Part shown: positions 1-8,927 of the stretch, piece after piece
Layout of the letters: each line of letters begins with the position of its first letter
How positions within the stretch are numbered: position 1 is the first letter of the stretch
Source of the DNA: Bin87 sp965203855
GTDB taxonomy: Bacteria; Chloroflexota; Dehalococcoidia; Lucifugimonadales; UBA3495
Assembly (NCBI GenBank): GCA_965203855.1
Contig: CBDBDN010000008.1
Coordinates: 434,001-498,000, forward strand
Reading direction: 5' to 3'
Length of the DNA: 64,000 bases
Notes under the pieces: generated by a model
Database searches by the model: none
What the model saw: the letters and a program-made list of their open reading frames with translations, nothing else
What the model was told of the DNA's origin: nothing
Translations under genes and position numbers: made by a program

Positions 1-186
1 TCCGGCGCAGCGGCCAGGCAATGGGCTGATTTGCCACTGTCGCCGACATAGTGCTAATAATTAGGGGCAACCGTCGGGCTGCCCTTAACTATCGTCCGGT
101 GCAACGGAAAGCCTGCGGATAATCTGGTCCGCAAACATTACCCGCAAACATTGCCTGCAAACACTACCGGCCAGCGGAGTCTAAAA

Positions 187-1392
187 ATGATTGACTTGAA
201 ACAGATTCACGACAGCATCGCCAGCACGCCGTCCAAGATAGTGCTGCTGGTAGCGGACGGGTTAGGCGGGCTGCCGCACCCGGAAACCCGGAAGTCGGAG
301 CTGGAGACGGCGCAAATTCCGAACCTGGACGCTTTGGCCGGGCGCAGCGCGTGCGGCCTGACGACTCCGGTGGAAATCGGAGTGGCGCCCGGCAGCGGCC
401 CGGGCCATCTGGCATTGTTTGGCTACGACCCGTTGAAGTACTTTATCGGGCGGGGGGCGCTGGAAGCGCTGGGCATCGGGGTTGACTTGCAGCCGGGGGA
501 TGTAGCGGCGCGCGGCAATTTCTGCACGGTGGACGATGCCGGGCTGCTTACGGATCGCCGCGCCGGTCGGATTGCCACCGAATTGAGCCGGCCGCTCTGC
601 GAGATGCTGAACACTATCAAGATTCCCGGCGTGCAGCTGGATGTGTACCCGGTGCAGGATTATCGTTTTGTGCTGCGGCTGCGGGGGGCGGGCTTGTCGG
701 AGGATGTTGAGGAAACCGATCCGCAGCGCGAGGGCGTGGCGCCTCGTCCGGCGCGCGCCCTTTCGTCGGATGCCGAGACAACCGCGCAAATCGTGCAGCA
801 GTTCGTTGCCGCGGCCGGGCAAATCCTGGCGGAATCGGAGCCGGCCAATATGGTGCTGCTGCGGGGCTGGGCGCAGCTGCCGAACCTGCCCGACTTTGGG
901 GGGGTGTACCGGCTAAACCCGGCGGCCATCGCCGCCTATCCGATGTATCGGGGATTGGCGTCGGTGGCCAATATGCAGATTATTCCCACGGGAAAGACTT
1001 TCGCCGACGAAGTCCGGACCTTGCGGGACAACTGGGATGGCCACGATTTCTTTTTCCTGCACTACAAGCCGGCCGACGCCGCCGGGGAGGATGGCGATTT
1101 TGACGCCAAAGTCCGCTGCCTGGAGGAACTGGATGTCCACATTCCGGCCATCCTGGACTTGCGGCCCGATGTGCTGATGGTAGCGGGCGACCATGCTACG
1201 CCGGCGATTATGGCGTCGCACAGCTGGCATCCCGTACCGTTTATGCTGCATTCGCCGTTGACGCTGGGCGAAGGGGTTGACGGGTTCAACGAGCGGGCTT
1301 GCGGGCAGGGTTCGCTGGGGCGGATGCCGGCGCAGGCGATTATGCTGCTGGCGCTGTCGCACGCCGGCAAGCTGGCGAAGTATGGCCCGTGA
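187..1392 (+). CDS. apgM: 2,3-bisphosphoglycerate-independent phosphoglycerate mutase, archaeal type
   Basis: Interconverts 3- and 2-phosphoglycerate in cytosolic glycolysis/gluconeogenesis without 2,3-BPG. The 401-residue product starts MIDLKQIHD. It carries the alkaline-phosphatase-fold motifs of the ApgM family: LLVADGLGG near the N terminus, GSGPGHLALFGYDP with the phospho-acceptor serine, LHYKPADAAGEDGDF, and the C-terminal metal motif VAGDHATP followed by SHSWHP. An in-frame ATG at 151 exists, but GGAG at 176-179 lies 7 nt before the ATG at 187, which I take as the start. It lies two small genes upstream of tpiA, a second glycolytic gene. This type is common in archaea and some Chloroflexota. 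Confidence 0.93.
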   Translation: MIDLKQIHDSIASTPSKIVLLVADGLGGLPHPETRKSELETAQIPNLDALAGRSACGLTTPVEIGVAPGSGPGHLALFGYDPLKYFIGRGALEALGIGVDLQPGDVAARGNFCTVDDAGLLTDRRAGRIATELSRPLCEMLNTIKIPGVQLDVYPVQDYRFVLRLRGAGLSEDVEETDPQREGVAPRPARALSSDAETTAQIVQQFVAAAGQILAESEPANMVLLRGWAQLPNLPDFGGVYRLNPAAIAAYPMYRGLASVANMQIIPTGKTFADEVRTLRDNWDGHDFFFLHYKPADAAGEDGDFDAKVRCLEELDVHIPAILDLRPDVLMVAGDHATPAIMASHSWHPVPFMLHSPLTLGEGVDGFNERACGQGSLGRMPAQAIMLLALSHAGKLAKYGP

Positions 1393-1455
1393 TACGATAG
1401 GGCGGTGGGTTAGGCGGGGAAAGTTGCGGTGTGCTAACCTGACGGAGTAGCTGCG

Positions 1456-1935
1456 GTGGAACACAACGATTCTGAAAGCATTCGCGACTGGCGGGAGGCG
1501 ATTTGGAGCGTCCCGGGCCCGTTTCTACTGCTATATTTTGCGGTGGTTACGGCGCTAGGGCTGCCTACGCTGACCGTCATCATCTGGGAAAAAGCGCAGG
1601 GGGTTAGCGCCGACTGGTGGCTGTGGCATACCGCCGTAATTCGCGCCGCCGCGCCGGAGTGCGGGGTGGTGGGAATTGCAATCGCAATATACGCACTGCT
1701 GGTAGTGCAAGGAGTGGCATTTCTGATGGTGATGTACCAATTCGCAGTGAACAAATGGGTCAAGCCGGTAATCCAACGCCATAAGGACGCCGGACGGGTC
1801 GAAGGTCGGGCTGAGGGCCGGGCCGAAGGTTTGTCTGAGGCGAACCGGGCGTGGGAAGCCTGGCTGGAACGCAAGACTGCTGCCGAAAGCAAGGGGCTGC
1901 CTTTTGACGAACCGCAGCCGGGCGGCGCAGAATGA
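1456..1935 (+). CDS. small membrane protein with charged coiled-coil tail
   Basis: Hypothetical 159-residue protein with a GTG start preceded by GGAG at 1444-1447. Two hydrophobic segments (about residues 17-40 and 72-98) are followed by a charged helix containing repeated EGRA units (VEGRAEGRAEGLSE) and a Pro/Glu-rich end. The architecture of two TM helices plus a cytosolic G-x-x-E-G coil recurs at 46912, 32238 and 63075. No enzymatic motif is visible and the function is unknown. Its 3' half is duplicated immediately downstream. Confidence 0.6.
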   Translation: MEHNDSESIRDWREAIWSVPGPFLLLYFAVVTALGLPTLTVIIWEKAQGVSADWWLWHTAVIRAAAPECGVVGIAIAIYALLVVQGVAFLMVMYQFAVNKWVKPVIQRHKDAGRVEGRAEGRAEGLSEANRAWEAWLERKTAAESKGLPFDEPQPGGAE

Positions 1936-2213
1936 TGGGATGCCGGCCTATTCGCACCGTACACGCCGGCGGTGCAAGGAGTGGCATTTCTGATGGTGAT
2001 GTACCAATTCGCAGTGAACAAGTGGGTCAAGCCGGTAATCCAACGCCATAAGGACGCCGGCCGGGCCGAGGGTCGGGCCGAGGGTTTGTCTGAGGCGAAC
2101 CGGGCGTGGGAAGCCTGGCTGGAACGTAAGACTGCTGCCGAAAGCAAGGGACTGCCTTTTGATGAACCGCAGCCGGGCGGCGCAGAATGATGGGATGTCG
2201 GCTTGTTCCGCAC
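1705..2213 (+). repeat. tandem duplication of a gene 3' end
   Basis: The stretch beginning GTGCAAGGAGTGGCATTTC at 1705 recurs at 1972, and both copies run past the stop codon into the same trailer (GATGGGATG...GCACCGTA). The second copy lacks one 12-bp GAGGGCCGGGCC-type unit (four residues, EGRA). Near-identity indicates a recent duplication of about 250 bp. Confidence 0.85.
1972..2190 (+). pseudogene. duplicated C-terminal fragment of the upstream membrane coiled-coil gene
   Basis: A 72-codon frame opening with GTG repeats the second membrane helix and coiled-coil tail of the gene at 1456-1935. It lacks the first membrane segment. The GTG corresponds to an internal valine codon of the parent, but AAGGAG lies inside the repeat, so translation cannot be excluded. 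It is best read as a by-product of the duplication. Confidence 0.7.
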
Positions 2214-2234
2214 CGTATCGGATAGGAGAAACTG

Positions 2235-3005
2235 ATGACTGTTCCCGCCGCCATCGTAGCCGGCAACTGGAAAATGAACCTGGATATTGCCGGGGGCGTT
2301 GCCCTGGCGTCGTCCGTTGCCGCTGGCGCGGCGTCGGCTGCCGGCGTCAAGATAATCGTCTGCCCGCCTTTCGTCAGCCTGTCTGCGGTGCGGGACGCCG
2401 TTGCCGGCAGCGCGGTTGCGGTGGGCGCGCAGGATATGCACGCTGATGACAGCGGGGCTTTTACCGGCGAAATTGCGCCGCCGATGCTGGCCGGCCTTTG
2501 CGAATATGTCATCGTCGGCCACTCGGAGCGCCGGCAGTATTTTGGCGAAACGGATGCTATGGCCGGCCGTAAGGCCGCCGCCGCCCTGCGCCACAACCTA
2601 CGCCCCATCATCTGCGTCGGCGAGACGCTGGAGGAACGGGAGAGCGGGCAAGCGGCGGCGGTCATCCGACGCCAGGTAGTCGCCGCCCTGGCCGATGTTG
2701 AGCCGGAGGACGCCGCCGCTGGTCGTATCGCCATCGCCTACGAACCGGTCTGGGCGATTGGCACCGGCCGGGCGGCGACCCCGGAAATTGCGGAGCAGAT
2801 CATGGGCGGTGCCATCCGTTCTACTATCGCCGCCGCATTGGGCAATGAGGCGGAGGCGGCTACTGCGCTGCTCTACGGCGGCAGCGTCAACGCCGGCAAC
2901 GCCGCGGCGTTTGCCGGCGTCGGCAGCGTCAACGGCGCACTGGTCGGCGGCGCCAGCCTGGATGCGGCGGCCTTTCTGGAGGTGGCCCGCGCCTTTGCCG
3001 GGTAA
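2235..3005 (+). CDS. tpiA: triosephosphate isomerase
   Basis: Interconverts dihydroxyacetone phosphate and glyceraldehyde 3-phosphate in the cytosol. The 256-residue product has the TIM-barrel signatures in order: GNWKMN near the N terminus (lysine), VIVGHSERR (catalytic histidine), AYEPVWAIGTG (catalytic glutamate and loop 6) and LYGGSVNAGN (phosphate grip). Length is normal. GGAG at 2225-2228 precedes ATG 2235 by 6 nt. Together with apgM it forms a small glycolytic cluster. Confidence 0.97.
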   Translation: MTVPAAIVAGNWKMNLDIAGGVALASSVAAGAASAAGVKIIVCPPFVSLSAVRDAVAGSAVAVGAQDMHADDSGAFTGEIAPPMLAGLCEYVIVGHSERRQYFGETDAMAGRKAAAALRHNLRPIICVGETLEERESGQAAAVIRRQVVAALADVEPEDAAAGRIAIAYEPVWAIGTGRAATPEIAEQIMGGAIRSTIAAALGNEAEAATALLYGGSVNAGNAAAFAGVGSVNGALVGGASLDAAAFLEVARAFAG

Positions 3006-3038
3006 CGCGTACAGGCGGGATGCGGTTAGCAGGATGCG

Positions 3039-5881
3039 ATGATGACTACGGCGCAGACGGACAATATCCGCGAGGAGGCGGCCAATACGCTGCTGGCGCA
3101 GCTGTTGCGGGATTACGGCCTGACGGCGCGCGCGGAACGGCGCGGCCCTGCCGGCGTCCCCGACATCCTGGTAGAGCTGAAAACCGGGGATACGATCCTG
3201 CTGGAGTGCAAGTGGGATGACGCGGCCGGCCTGTTGGAAAATCAGCTGTCGGAGCGCTTGGACGACTACCCGGATACGCTGGCGGTTGCCGGCGTCCTTT
3301 ACCCCGTCCGACTCAAGGCGGTCGATGATATTCAGGCAGACTTGGCGACTGCGGGGGATTTGCGGTGGTGGGTGCATGGGACGCGGGGCGCTGCGTATCC
3401 TGAACGCAGCATTCGCACCGGGTCGGCATCCGGCCTGGCGGACCAGCTGCGCGCCTTGCCTTTGGAGCTGGAGGGCGTTGACCGGGTGGTGGCTGCGGCC
3501 GGCATTGTGGGTTATGGAGTAGAGCAGGCGGCGCGGCATATTGCGACACACGCCCGCATTGCCCGACTGATTGCCGACATTATCGCCGAAACGGACCGGG
3601 AGAATGACCGCAGCGCGGCCTTGCGTATTGCTGGCTTGGCGCTGTTCAACGCCCTGGCCTTTCACGACCGGCTGGCCGCAGTCAACCCCGATGTTCCCGC
3701 CGTAACCGAAGCGTTCCAACATCAAAGCGCACGCACCCCCCTGTCCGGGTTGCGCGGCGCTTGGAGCAGCATCTGCGAGAGCATCGATTATGTGCCGGTA
3801 TTCCAGATGGCGATTGACATTCTGGACAACCTGTCCTATGCCCCCCCGAAGTTGCAAACCGCCGCCATCAATCCGTTGATTGATGCAATGGAGGGTACGC
3901 GCCAACTGGAAGGGCATGACCTGTCGGGGCGGCTGTTCCATACTTTGCTTTCCGATGCCAAGTTCACCGGGGCCTATTATACTTCGGTGCCGGCGGCGAC
4001 GCTGTTAGCGCGGCTGGTGTTTCATGACTGGCCGCCCGGAGTGAACTGGAAAGACCATGAGTTTCCGGCGTCGCTGAATGTGGCCGATCTGGCTTGCGGC
4101 ACCGGCACTTTGCTGATGTCTGTGGCTGCCGAGGCGGAACGCCGGCATACCACTGCCGGAGGGCGCAGCGCCGGCTTGCTGCACAAGGCGATGGTGGAGC
4201 AAGCCCTGCACGGTTACGACGTACAGCTGTCTGCTATCCATTTTGCCGCTACCAGCTTGGCGATGCTCAACCCTGAAATTGAATTTGACCGGATGAACCT
4301 TTATGTGATGCCGCTGGGGGCCGAGAGCGACAATGTGTCCTTGGGTTCTCTGGATTTTTTGGGGCGTGATGAAGTTGCAGTTCAGTTTGCTTTGTCTCCC
4401 GACGATACCGGAGTGAATGCGTTGGAGCCGGAACGGGTTGGCGGAGGCGGAAGCCGGGGCATTGCCGAGGGGCAGACGGCGCGGCTGCCGAATCTTGACC
4501 TGGCAATTATGAACCCGCCATTTACGCGCGTGCACCAGATGTTGTTCGGCGTCGTGCCGTCGGCGCAACGCCGCAGGATGCAAACCGAATTGTCTCGCCG
4601 GCTCCGTTCCCGGCAGGCGTCGGCTACTGCCGGGCTGGGCGCGGCATTCGTGGCGGCGGCGGCGCCCAAGCTGCGGCCGGGCGAAGGGCGGCTGGCGCTG
4701 GTGCTGCCCGTAACACTTTGTACCGGCGCATCCTGGCAGCAGACCCGGGATTTGATAGAGCGGGATTTCACGCTGGATATGGTCGTTGTTTCCCACGATC
4801 CGACGCGCTGGAATTTTTCCGACAGCACCGACCTTTCCGAGGCATTGCTGATAGCGACGCGTCGTTCTACCCCCCCCCGTACATTAGTTCTGAAAATGTT
4901 GAACGAACTACATTCGTCAACCTCTGGAATAACCCGGACGGCATATTGGATGCCCACCGGACGGCGCAAGTCATTGCCGCAACCACCCCGGCAAACTTGG
5001 AAACAACCGGAGCTTCGTTGCTCCGGGTTGACGGCAAGCACATCGGTGAGATGGTATCCATTGCCGAACCGCAAATCAAGGGCCGCAAGTGGGCCGGCGT
5101 ACAGTTTGCCCGCTCTGATGTAACCCGCAGCGCATTGCAGTTGCTGAATGACGGCGCGGTATGGGTTCCGGGAGAGTTGGACACCGCCAATGTTCCAATG
5201 TGCCAGTTGAACGAACTCGGTCAAATTGGGCCGGATCGACGCGACATTATTGACGGCTTTGAACAGACGGATTCCATAACAGCATATCCGATGGTGCACG
5301 GACATAATACAAATGATCGGAATCGGCTTATAGTTGATCCGGACAAATATCTGTCTCCTCTGGCGGCCGCTCGGCCGGGCCGTTCTCTCAAACCATTGGA
5401 ACAATTGTGGTCAAAGTCTGCTCGCTTGCTGATTGCCGAAAGGATTTGGTTGGAAACGGTCAGAATGGTAGCGATGCGCTCTGCGGTAAGAGTGTTGTCC
5501 AATACCTGGTGGGAGGTCGCAGTTGAAAACGATGCTTGGGAGAAACCTCTCGCCATATGGCTCAATTCCGGTTTAGGCTTGCTTACCATAATGGCGGAAC
5601 GCACCAGCACGAGAGGCGGCTGGGTGGCGATGAAAAAGGGGGATTTGGAACGCTTGCCCGTGTTGGATTTGCGCGCCCTTTCGGGCGGGCAGCTGCGGGC
5701 GATGGCGCAGCTTTTTGATGACTTGGGCGATGCCGAGTTTGAGCGGCTGCCGGCGATGGCGGACTGCCCAGCGCGCCAGCTTTTGGACCGGGGACTTGCC
5801 GACATTCTGTCGCTGCCTGATCTGTCGGCGCTGCGTCGGCTGCTGGCTACGGAGCCGGTAGTTACCAACCGGCGGCTGTAA
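3039..5881 (+). pseudogene. type IIG-like restriction-modification enzyme, interrupted at a C9 tract
   Basis: Predicted single-chain nuclease plus adenine-N6 methyltransferase. The N-terminal part has a PD-(D/E)xK arrangement (PDILVEL at 41-47, then LLECKW with E56-x-K58). The methylase part shows motif I DLACGTG at 350-356 and motif IV NPPF at 492-495. The remainder, after about codon 611, would hold the target-recognition region. The first frame runs 3039-5123; the true continuation (YISSENVERTTFVNLW onward) is in another frame ending at 5881. Nine C at 4870-4878 separate them: ten (or seven) C would restore a 947-residue protein. As written the enzyme loses its recognition domain. It may be phase variation, a real mutation or a sequence error. 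Confidence 0.75.
4870..4878. repeat. C9 homopolymer at frameshift point
   Basis: Nine C between TTCTA and GTACATT. The frame opened at 3039 reads T-P-P-R-T-L after it; adding one C gives T-P-P-P-Y-I-S-S and joins the downstream frame. The tract lies between the methylase motifs and the predicted target-recognition region. Confidence 0.8.
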
Positions 5882-5987
5882 GTCGGGCGGCGCAAGCGGC
5901 CCCAATTTGACGCCGTGCATCTTGTATCGCACAATTGAAAGCGGGCGGCGGTAGAATGCTATCAAGTTTGCGGCCCGAAGGAGCATT

Positions 5988-6248
5988 ATGAAACGGCGCG
6001 GTATCGTCAAAGGCCAAACTATTGAATTTGAGCATCCTATCGGCTTTCCCGACGGGCAGGCGGTGGAACTGGACATCCGTCCGCTGGCGGTGGATAACGG
6101 GGCATCGCTGGAGGCTGAGGCCGACCGGGAACGGCAGATTGGGGAGGCGCTGCGGCAAGCGGACGAAATCAGGGAAAGAATCCGCAAAGAGCTTGGCGGG
6201 GAGCTCAACCTATCTGTCCAGTATGTCAGGGAAGATCGGGAACGATGA
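5988..6248 (+). CDS. VapB-like antitoxin, orphan copy
   Basis: 86-residue protein starting MKRRGIVKGQTIEFEHP, with a short N-terminal beta segment, an acidic middle and a charged C-terminal helix. It is almost identical to the copy at 6336 but its tail differs (ERIRKELGGELNLS against DRLEKQWGGKLNLS). It would bind DNA and neutralise a PIN toxin. Its own toxin is reduced to a 13-codon stub starting inside its stop codon (6245-6286). It may still act as an antidote to the downstream toxin. Confidence 0.7.
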   Translation: MKRRGIVKGQTIEFEHPIGFPDGQAVELDIRPLAVDNGASLEAEADRERQIGEALRQADEIRERIRKELGGELNLSVQYVREDRER

Positions 6249-6286
6249 ATACTTGCGTTATTATTCATCCAGTATCGCACAATTGA
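6245..6286 (+). pseudogene. truncated toxin start (vapC stub)
   Basis: ATG at 6245 overlaps the antitoxin stop (ATGA), as the intact toxin does at 6593. The frame reads MNTCVIIHPVSHN and stops. Its first codons align with the intact toxin start (ACTTGCGTTATT against GTCTATGTTATT). It is a scar left by the tandem duplication. Confidence 0.6.
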
Positions 6287-6335
6287 AAGCGGGCGGCGAT
6301 AGAATGCTATCCGGTTTGCGGCCCGAAGGAGCATT

Positions 6336-6596
6336 ATGAAACGGCGCGGTATCGTCAAAGGCCAAACTATTGAATTTGAGCATCCTATCGGCTTTCCCGA
6401 CGGGCAGGCGGTGGAACTGGACATCCGTCCGCTGGCGGTGGATAACGGGGCATCGCTGGAGGCTGAGGCCGACCGGGAACGGCAGATTGGGGAGGCGCTG
6501 CGGCAAGCGGACGAAATCAGGGATCGTCTGGAAAAGCAGTGGGGTGGAAAGCTCAACCTCTCCGTCCAGTATGTCAGGGAGGATCGAGAGCGGTGA
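6336..6596 (+). CDS. VapB-like antitoxin paired with PIN toxin
   Basis: 86-residue paralogue of the 5988 gene, preceded by AAGGAG with normal spacing. Its stop codon overlaps the toxin start by 4 nt (GTGA at 6593-6596), the usual translational coupling of type II toxin-antitoxin pairs. The C-terminal part, which contacts toxin in VapB families, differs from the orphan copy, so specificity may have changed. Such pairs normally autoregulate through the antitoxin DNA-binding part; an operator was not identified. Confidence 0.75.
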   Translation: MKRRGIVKGQTIEFEHPIGFPDGQAVELDIRPLAVDNGASLEAEADRERQIGEALRQADEIRDRLEKQWGGKLNLSVQYVREDRER

Positions 6597-7030
6597 GCGT
6601 CTATGTTATTGACACCAATGTGCTGGTCAAGCGGGTCATACCGGAGGACTATTCGGATGTTGCCGTCGGCATATTGGAGCAACACCGCAATGGCGATATA
6701 AGGCTGATTGCGCCGGATTATATTCTTACCGAATGCGCCAATGTGATTTGGAAGCACGCCAGGCGCCACGGTATGAGTAACTCAGATCTGTCGGATTCGT
6801 TGCGGGTGTTGCAAAGCCTGGGCATCCCGCTGACGCCGCAAAGGGAGCTTTTGGAGGATGCTTTGTTGTTCGCCGCCGCTGCCGACATTGCCGTTTATGA
6901 CGCTTTGTTCTGCGTGCTGGCCCGGCGGGAGGATGCGGAATTGATTACTGCCGACTTGCCTTTGATTAACCGACTTGCCGGCAGCGGAGTGCGGGTGTGC
7001 GCGCTGGGTGAGTGGGCGCCGCCGGGATGA
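6593..7030 (+). CDS. vapC: PIN-domain ribonuclease toxin, VapC type
   Basis: 145-residue PIN-fold endoribonuclease expected to cleave a structured RNA such as tRNA or rRNA. The four acidic metal ligands of the fold are visible: D7 (VIDTNVLVK), E47 (LTECANVIW), D103 (VYDALFCVLA) and D121 (LITADLPL). I chose the GTG at 6593, which overlaps the antitoxin stop; an upstream in-frame start at 6539 would run through the antitoxin gene and is unlikely. It ends 6 nt before miaA, so readthrough into miaA is likely. Confidence 0.85.
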   Translation: MSVYVIDTNVLVKRVIPEDYSDVAVGILEQHRNGDIRLIAPDYILTECANVIWKHARRHGMSNSDLSDSLRVLQSLGIPLTPQRELLEDALLFAAAADIAVYDALFCVLARREDAELITADLPLINRLAGSGVRVCALGEWAPPG

Positions 7031-7036
7031 ATTCGT

Positions 7037-8023
7037 ATGCCCGGATCGTCCTTGCCCCTGATTGCCGTTGTCGGCCCTACCGCCATCGGCAAAACGGCGC
7101 TGGCTATCGCCCTGGCGCAGCGGCTGGACGGCGAAATCGTTAATGCCGACAGCCGGCAAGTCTATGCCGGAATGGACATCGGCACTGCCAAGCCTACCGC
7201 CGCCGAACTGCGCGCCGCTCCGCATCATCTTATTGACATCCGCACGCCGGACGCTCCTATCAGTCTGGGCGAATATCTGCCGCTGGCGCGGGCCGCCATT
7301 GCCGACATCGCCGGCCGGAATAAGTTGCCGATCCTGTGCGGCGGCACCGGGCAGTATGTATGGGCGCTGCTGGAGGGCTGGCAGGTGCCGGCGGTGGCGC
7401 CCGACGCCGCCTTGCGCGCCGGCTTAGAACGGCGGGCGGCCCGGGAAGGCGCTTTGGCCCTCTGGCAGGAACTGCATCGGGCTAACCCGCAGCGCGCCGC
7501 CGATACCGACCCGCACAATCTGCGCCGGATTATCCGCGCTTTGGAAGTACAGCATTACTCCGGCAGCAGTATTGCGGATAAGCCCGGGGGTAAGGCGAAA
7601 AGTCCGCCCTATCGCGCGCTGGTTATCGGGCTTACGATGGAGCGGGCGGCGCTGTATGCCCGCATTGATGCGCGCTTTGACGGTATGATGCGGGCCGGGC
7701 TGGAGGGGGAAGCGCGCGGGTTGGCCGCCGCCGGCTATGCATTGGGGCAGGGGCCGCTGTCCGGCGTCGGCTATCGGGAGCTGGGACAGTATTTCGCCGG
7801 AGAGATTACTCTGGACGCCGCCGTCGCCCGGGCGAAAACGCAGACCCATCGCCTGGTGCGCCGGCAATATGCCTGGTTCAAGCCTGGGGATGGCCGTATC
7901 CGCTGGCTGGACGCGGACGACGGGCTGCCCTCTGCCGCCGCGGCGGCGTTGGCGCAGCAGCTGCCGGCGGCGTCGGCAGCGTATGATACAATTGCCCCGG
8001 ACGGGGTCGGCAACGGTTGCTAA
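7037..8023 (+). CDS. miaA: tRNA dimethylallyltransferase
   Basis: Adds a dimethylallyl group to A37 of tRNAs reading UNN codons, in the cytosol. The 328-residue product has the P-loop GPTAIGKT at about 12-19, the NADSRQVYAGMDIGTAKPT motif typical of MiaA, HHLID at about 62-66, GGTGQYVWALLEGW, and the C-terminal region with QTHRLVRRQYAWF. Length is normal. It is the first of a run with dapF (44 nt later). Confidence 0.95.
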   Translation: MPGSSLPLIAVVGPTAIGKTALAIALAQRLDGEIVNADSRQVYAGMDIGTAKPTAAELRAAPHHLIDIRTPDAPISLGEYLPLARAAIADIAGRNKLPILCGGTGQYVWALLEGWQVPAVAPDAALRAGLERRAAREGALALWQELHRANPQRAADTDPHNLRRIIRALEVQHYSGSSIADKPGGKAKSPPYRALVIGLTMERAALYARIDARFDGMMRAGLEGEARGLAAAGYALGQGPLSGVGYRELGQYFAGEITLDAAVARAKTQTHRLVRRQYAWFKPGDGRIRWLDADDGLPSAAAAALAQQLPAASAAYDTIAPDGVGNGC

Positions 8024-8066
8024 TCAGGATACGCCCGCCCTTTACCTCGGCCCCTCAGGAGTTGCG

Positions 8067-8927
8067 ATGATGGAATTCACCAAGATGCATGGCGCCGGCA
8101 ACGACTATGTGTATGTGGATGCGCGGGCGATGCCGGAGCGCGACTGGGGCGGCCTGTCCCGCGCCATCAGCGACCGTCATTTCGGAGTGGGGGGCGACGG
8201 CCTTATTCTGATTATGGATTCGGATATTGCCGACTTGAAAATGCGGATGTTCAACGCCGACGGTTCTGAGGGGGCAATGTGCGGCAACGGCATCCGCTGT
8301 TTCGCCAAGTATGCGATTGAGCGGGGCATCGTTGCGCCGGCGGCGGCGCAGGTTACCGTGGACACGATGTCCGGCGTCCGCACCATCGTACCGCACTATG
8401 CCGGCGCAGTGGTGGACGCCGCGCGGGTAAGCATGGGTGCGCCGCGTTTTGCGCCGGCGGAGATTCCGGTTGACCTGGATCCGGCAATCAGCAGCCACGC
8501 GGGGCCAATCATCAACTACGCCGTCCATCCCGGCGACTTTCGCCTGTTCCTTACTTTTGTGTCAATGGGCAACCCGCACGCCGTTACCTTTATTGACCAG
8601 CCCATTGAGGAGTTTCCGCTGCACAACATCGGGCCGCTGGTGGAACGGCATCCGATCTTTCCGGACCGGGTGAACTTTGAGATTGTGAACCTGCGGGACG
8701 ACGGGCAGCTGGACGCGCGCGTGTGGGAACGGGGTTCCGGCGAGACGATGGCTTGCGGCACGGGCGCCTGCGCCATCGGCGTCGCATCCCGCCTGCTGGG
8801 GCATACGGGAGACCGGGTGGCTGTGAATTTGCCCGGCGGCACTTTGAACATTGACTGGGACGGGTCGGGCGAGGTCTATCTGGAAGGCCCGGCCGCCGAA
8901 GTTTTCAGCGGAGTGTGGACAGAATGA
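8067..8927 (+). CDS. dapF: diaminopimelate epimerase
   Basis: Converts LL- to meso-diaminopimelate for lysine and peptidoglycan. The 286-residue product starts MMEFTKMHGAGNDYVYVD. Both catalytic cysteines are present in their usual contexts: MCGNGIRCFAKYA (first half) and ACGTGACAIGVA (second half). AGGAG at 8058-8062 supports ATG 8067; the longer open frame from 7737 overlaps miaA and is rejected. The LL-diaminopimelate aminotransferase gene lies 1.4 kb downstream, consistent with the aminotransferase route to diaminopimelate. Confidence 0.96.
   Translation: MMEFTKMHGAGNDYVYVDARAMPERDWGGLSRAISDRHFGVGGDGLILIMDSDIADLKMRMFNADGSEGAMCGNGIRCFAKYAIERGIVAPAAAQVTVDTMSGVRTIVPHYAGAVVDAARVSMGAPRFAPAEIPVDLDPAISSHAGPIINYAVHPGDFRLFLTFVSMGNPHAVTFIDQPIEEFPLHNIGPLVERHPIFPDRVNFEIVNLRDDGQLDARVWERGSGETMACGTGACAIGVASRLLGHTGDRVAVNLPGGTLNIDWDGSGEVYLEGPAAEVFSGVWTE

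Larger units (their letters stand above)
5924..6595 (+). repeat. 348-bp tandem duplication covering an antitoxin gene and its leader
   Basis: The stretch from GTATCGCACAATTGAAAGC at 5924 recurs at 6272 with few changes up to the antitoxin/toxin junction. Both copies include the leader, an AAGGAG ribosome-binding site and an 86-codon antitoxin frame. Only the second is followed by a full toxin gene. Confidence 0.9.

Noticed and set aside
1434..2594. 386-codon minus-strand frame with internal repeats
   Set aside because: The repeats mirror the plus-strand duplication at 1705-2213; the coding evidence is on the plus strand.
5573..6769. 398-codon minus-strand frame with repeated Ser-rich blocks
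   Set aside because: It is the reverse shadow of the duplicated antitoxin genes.
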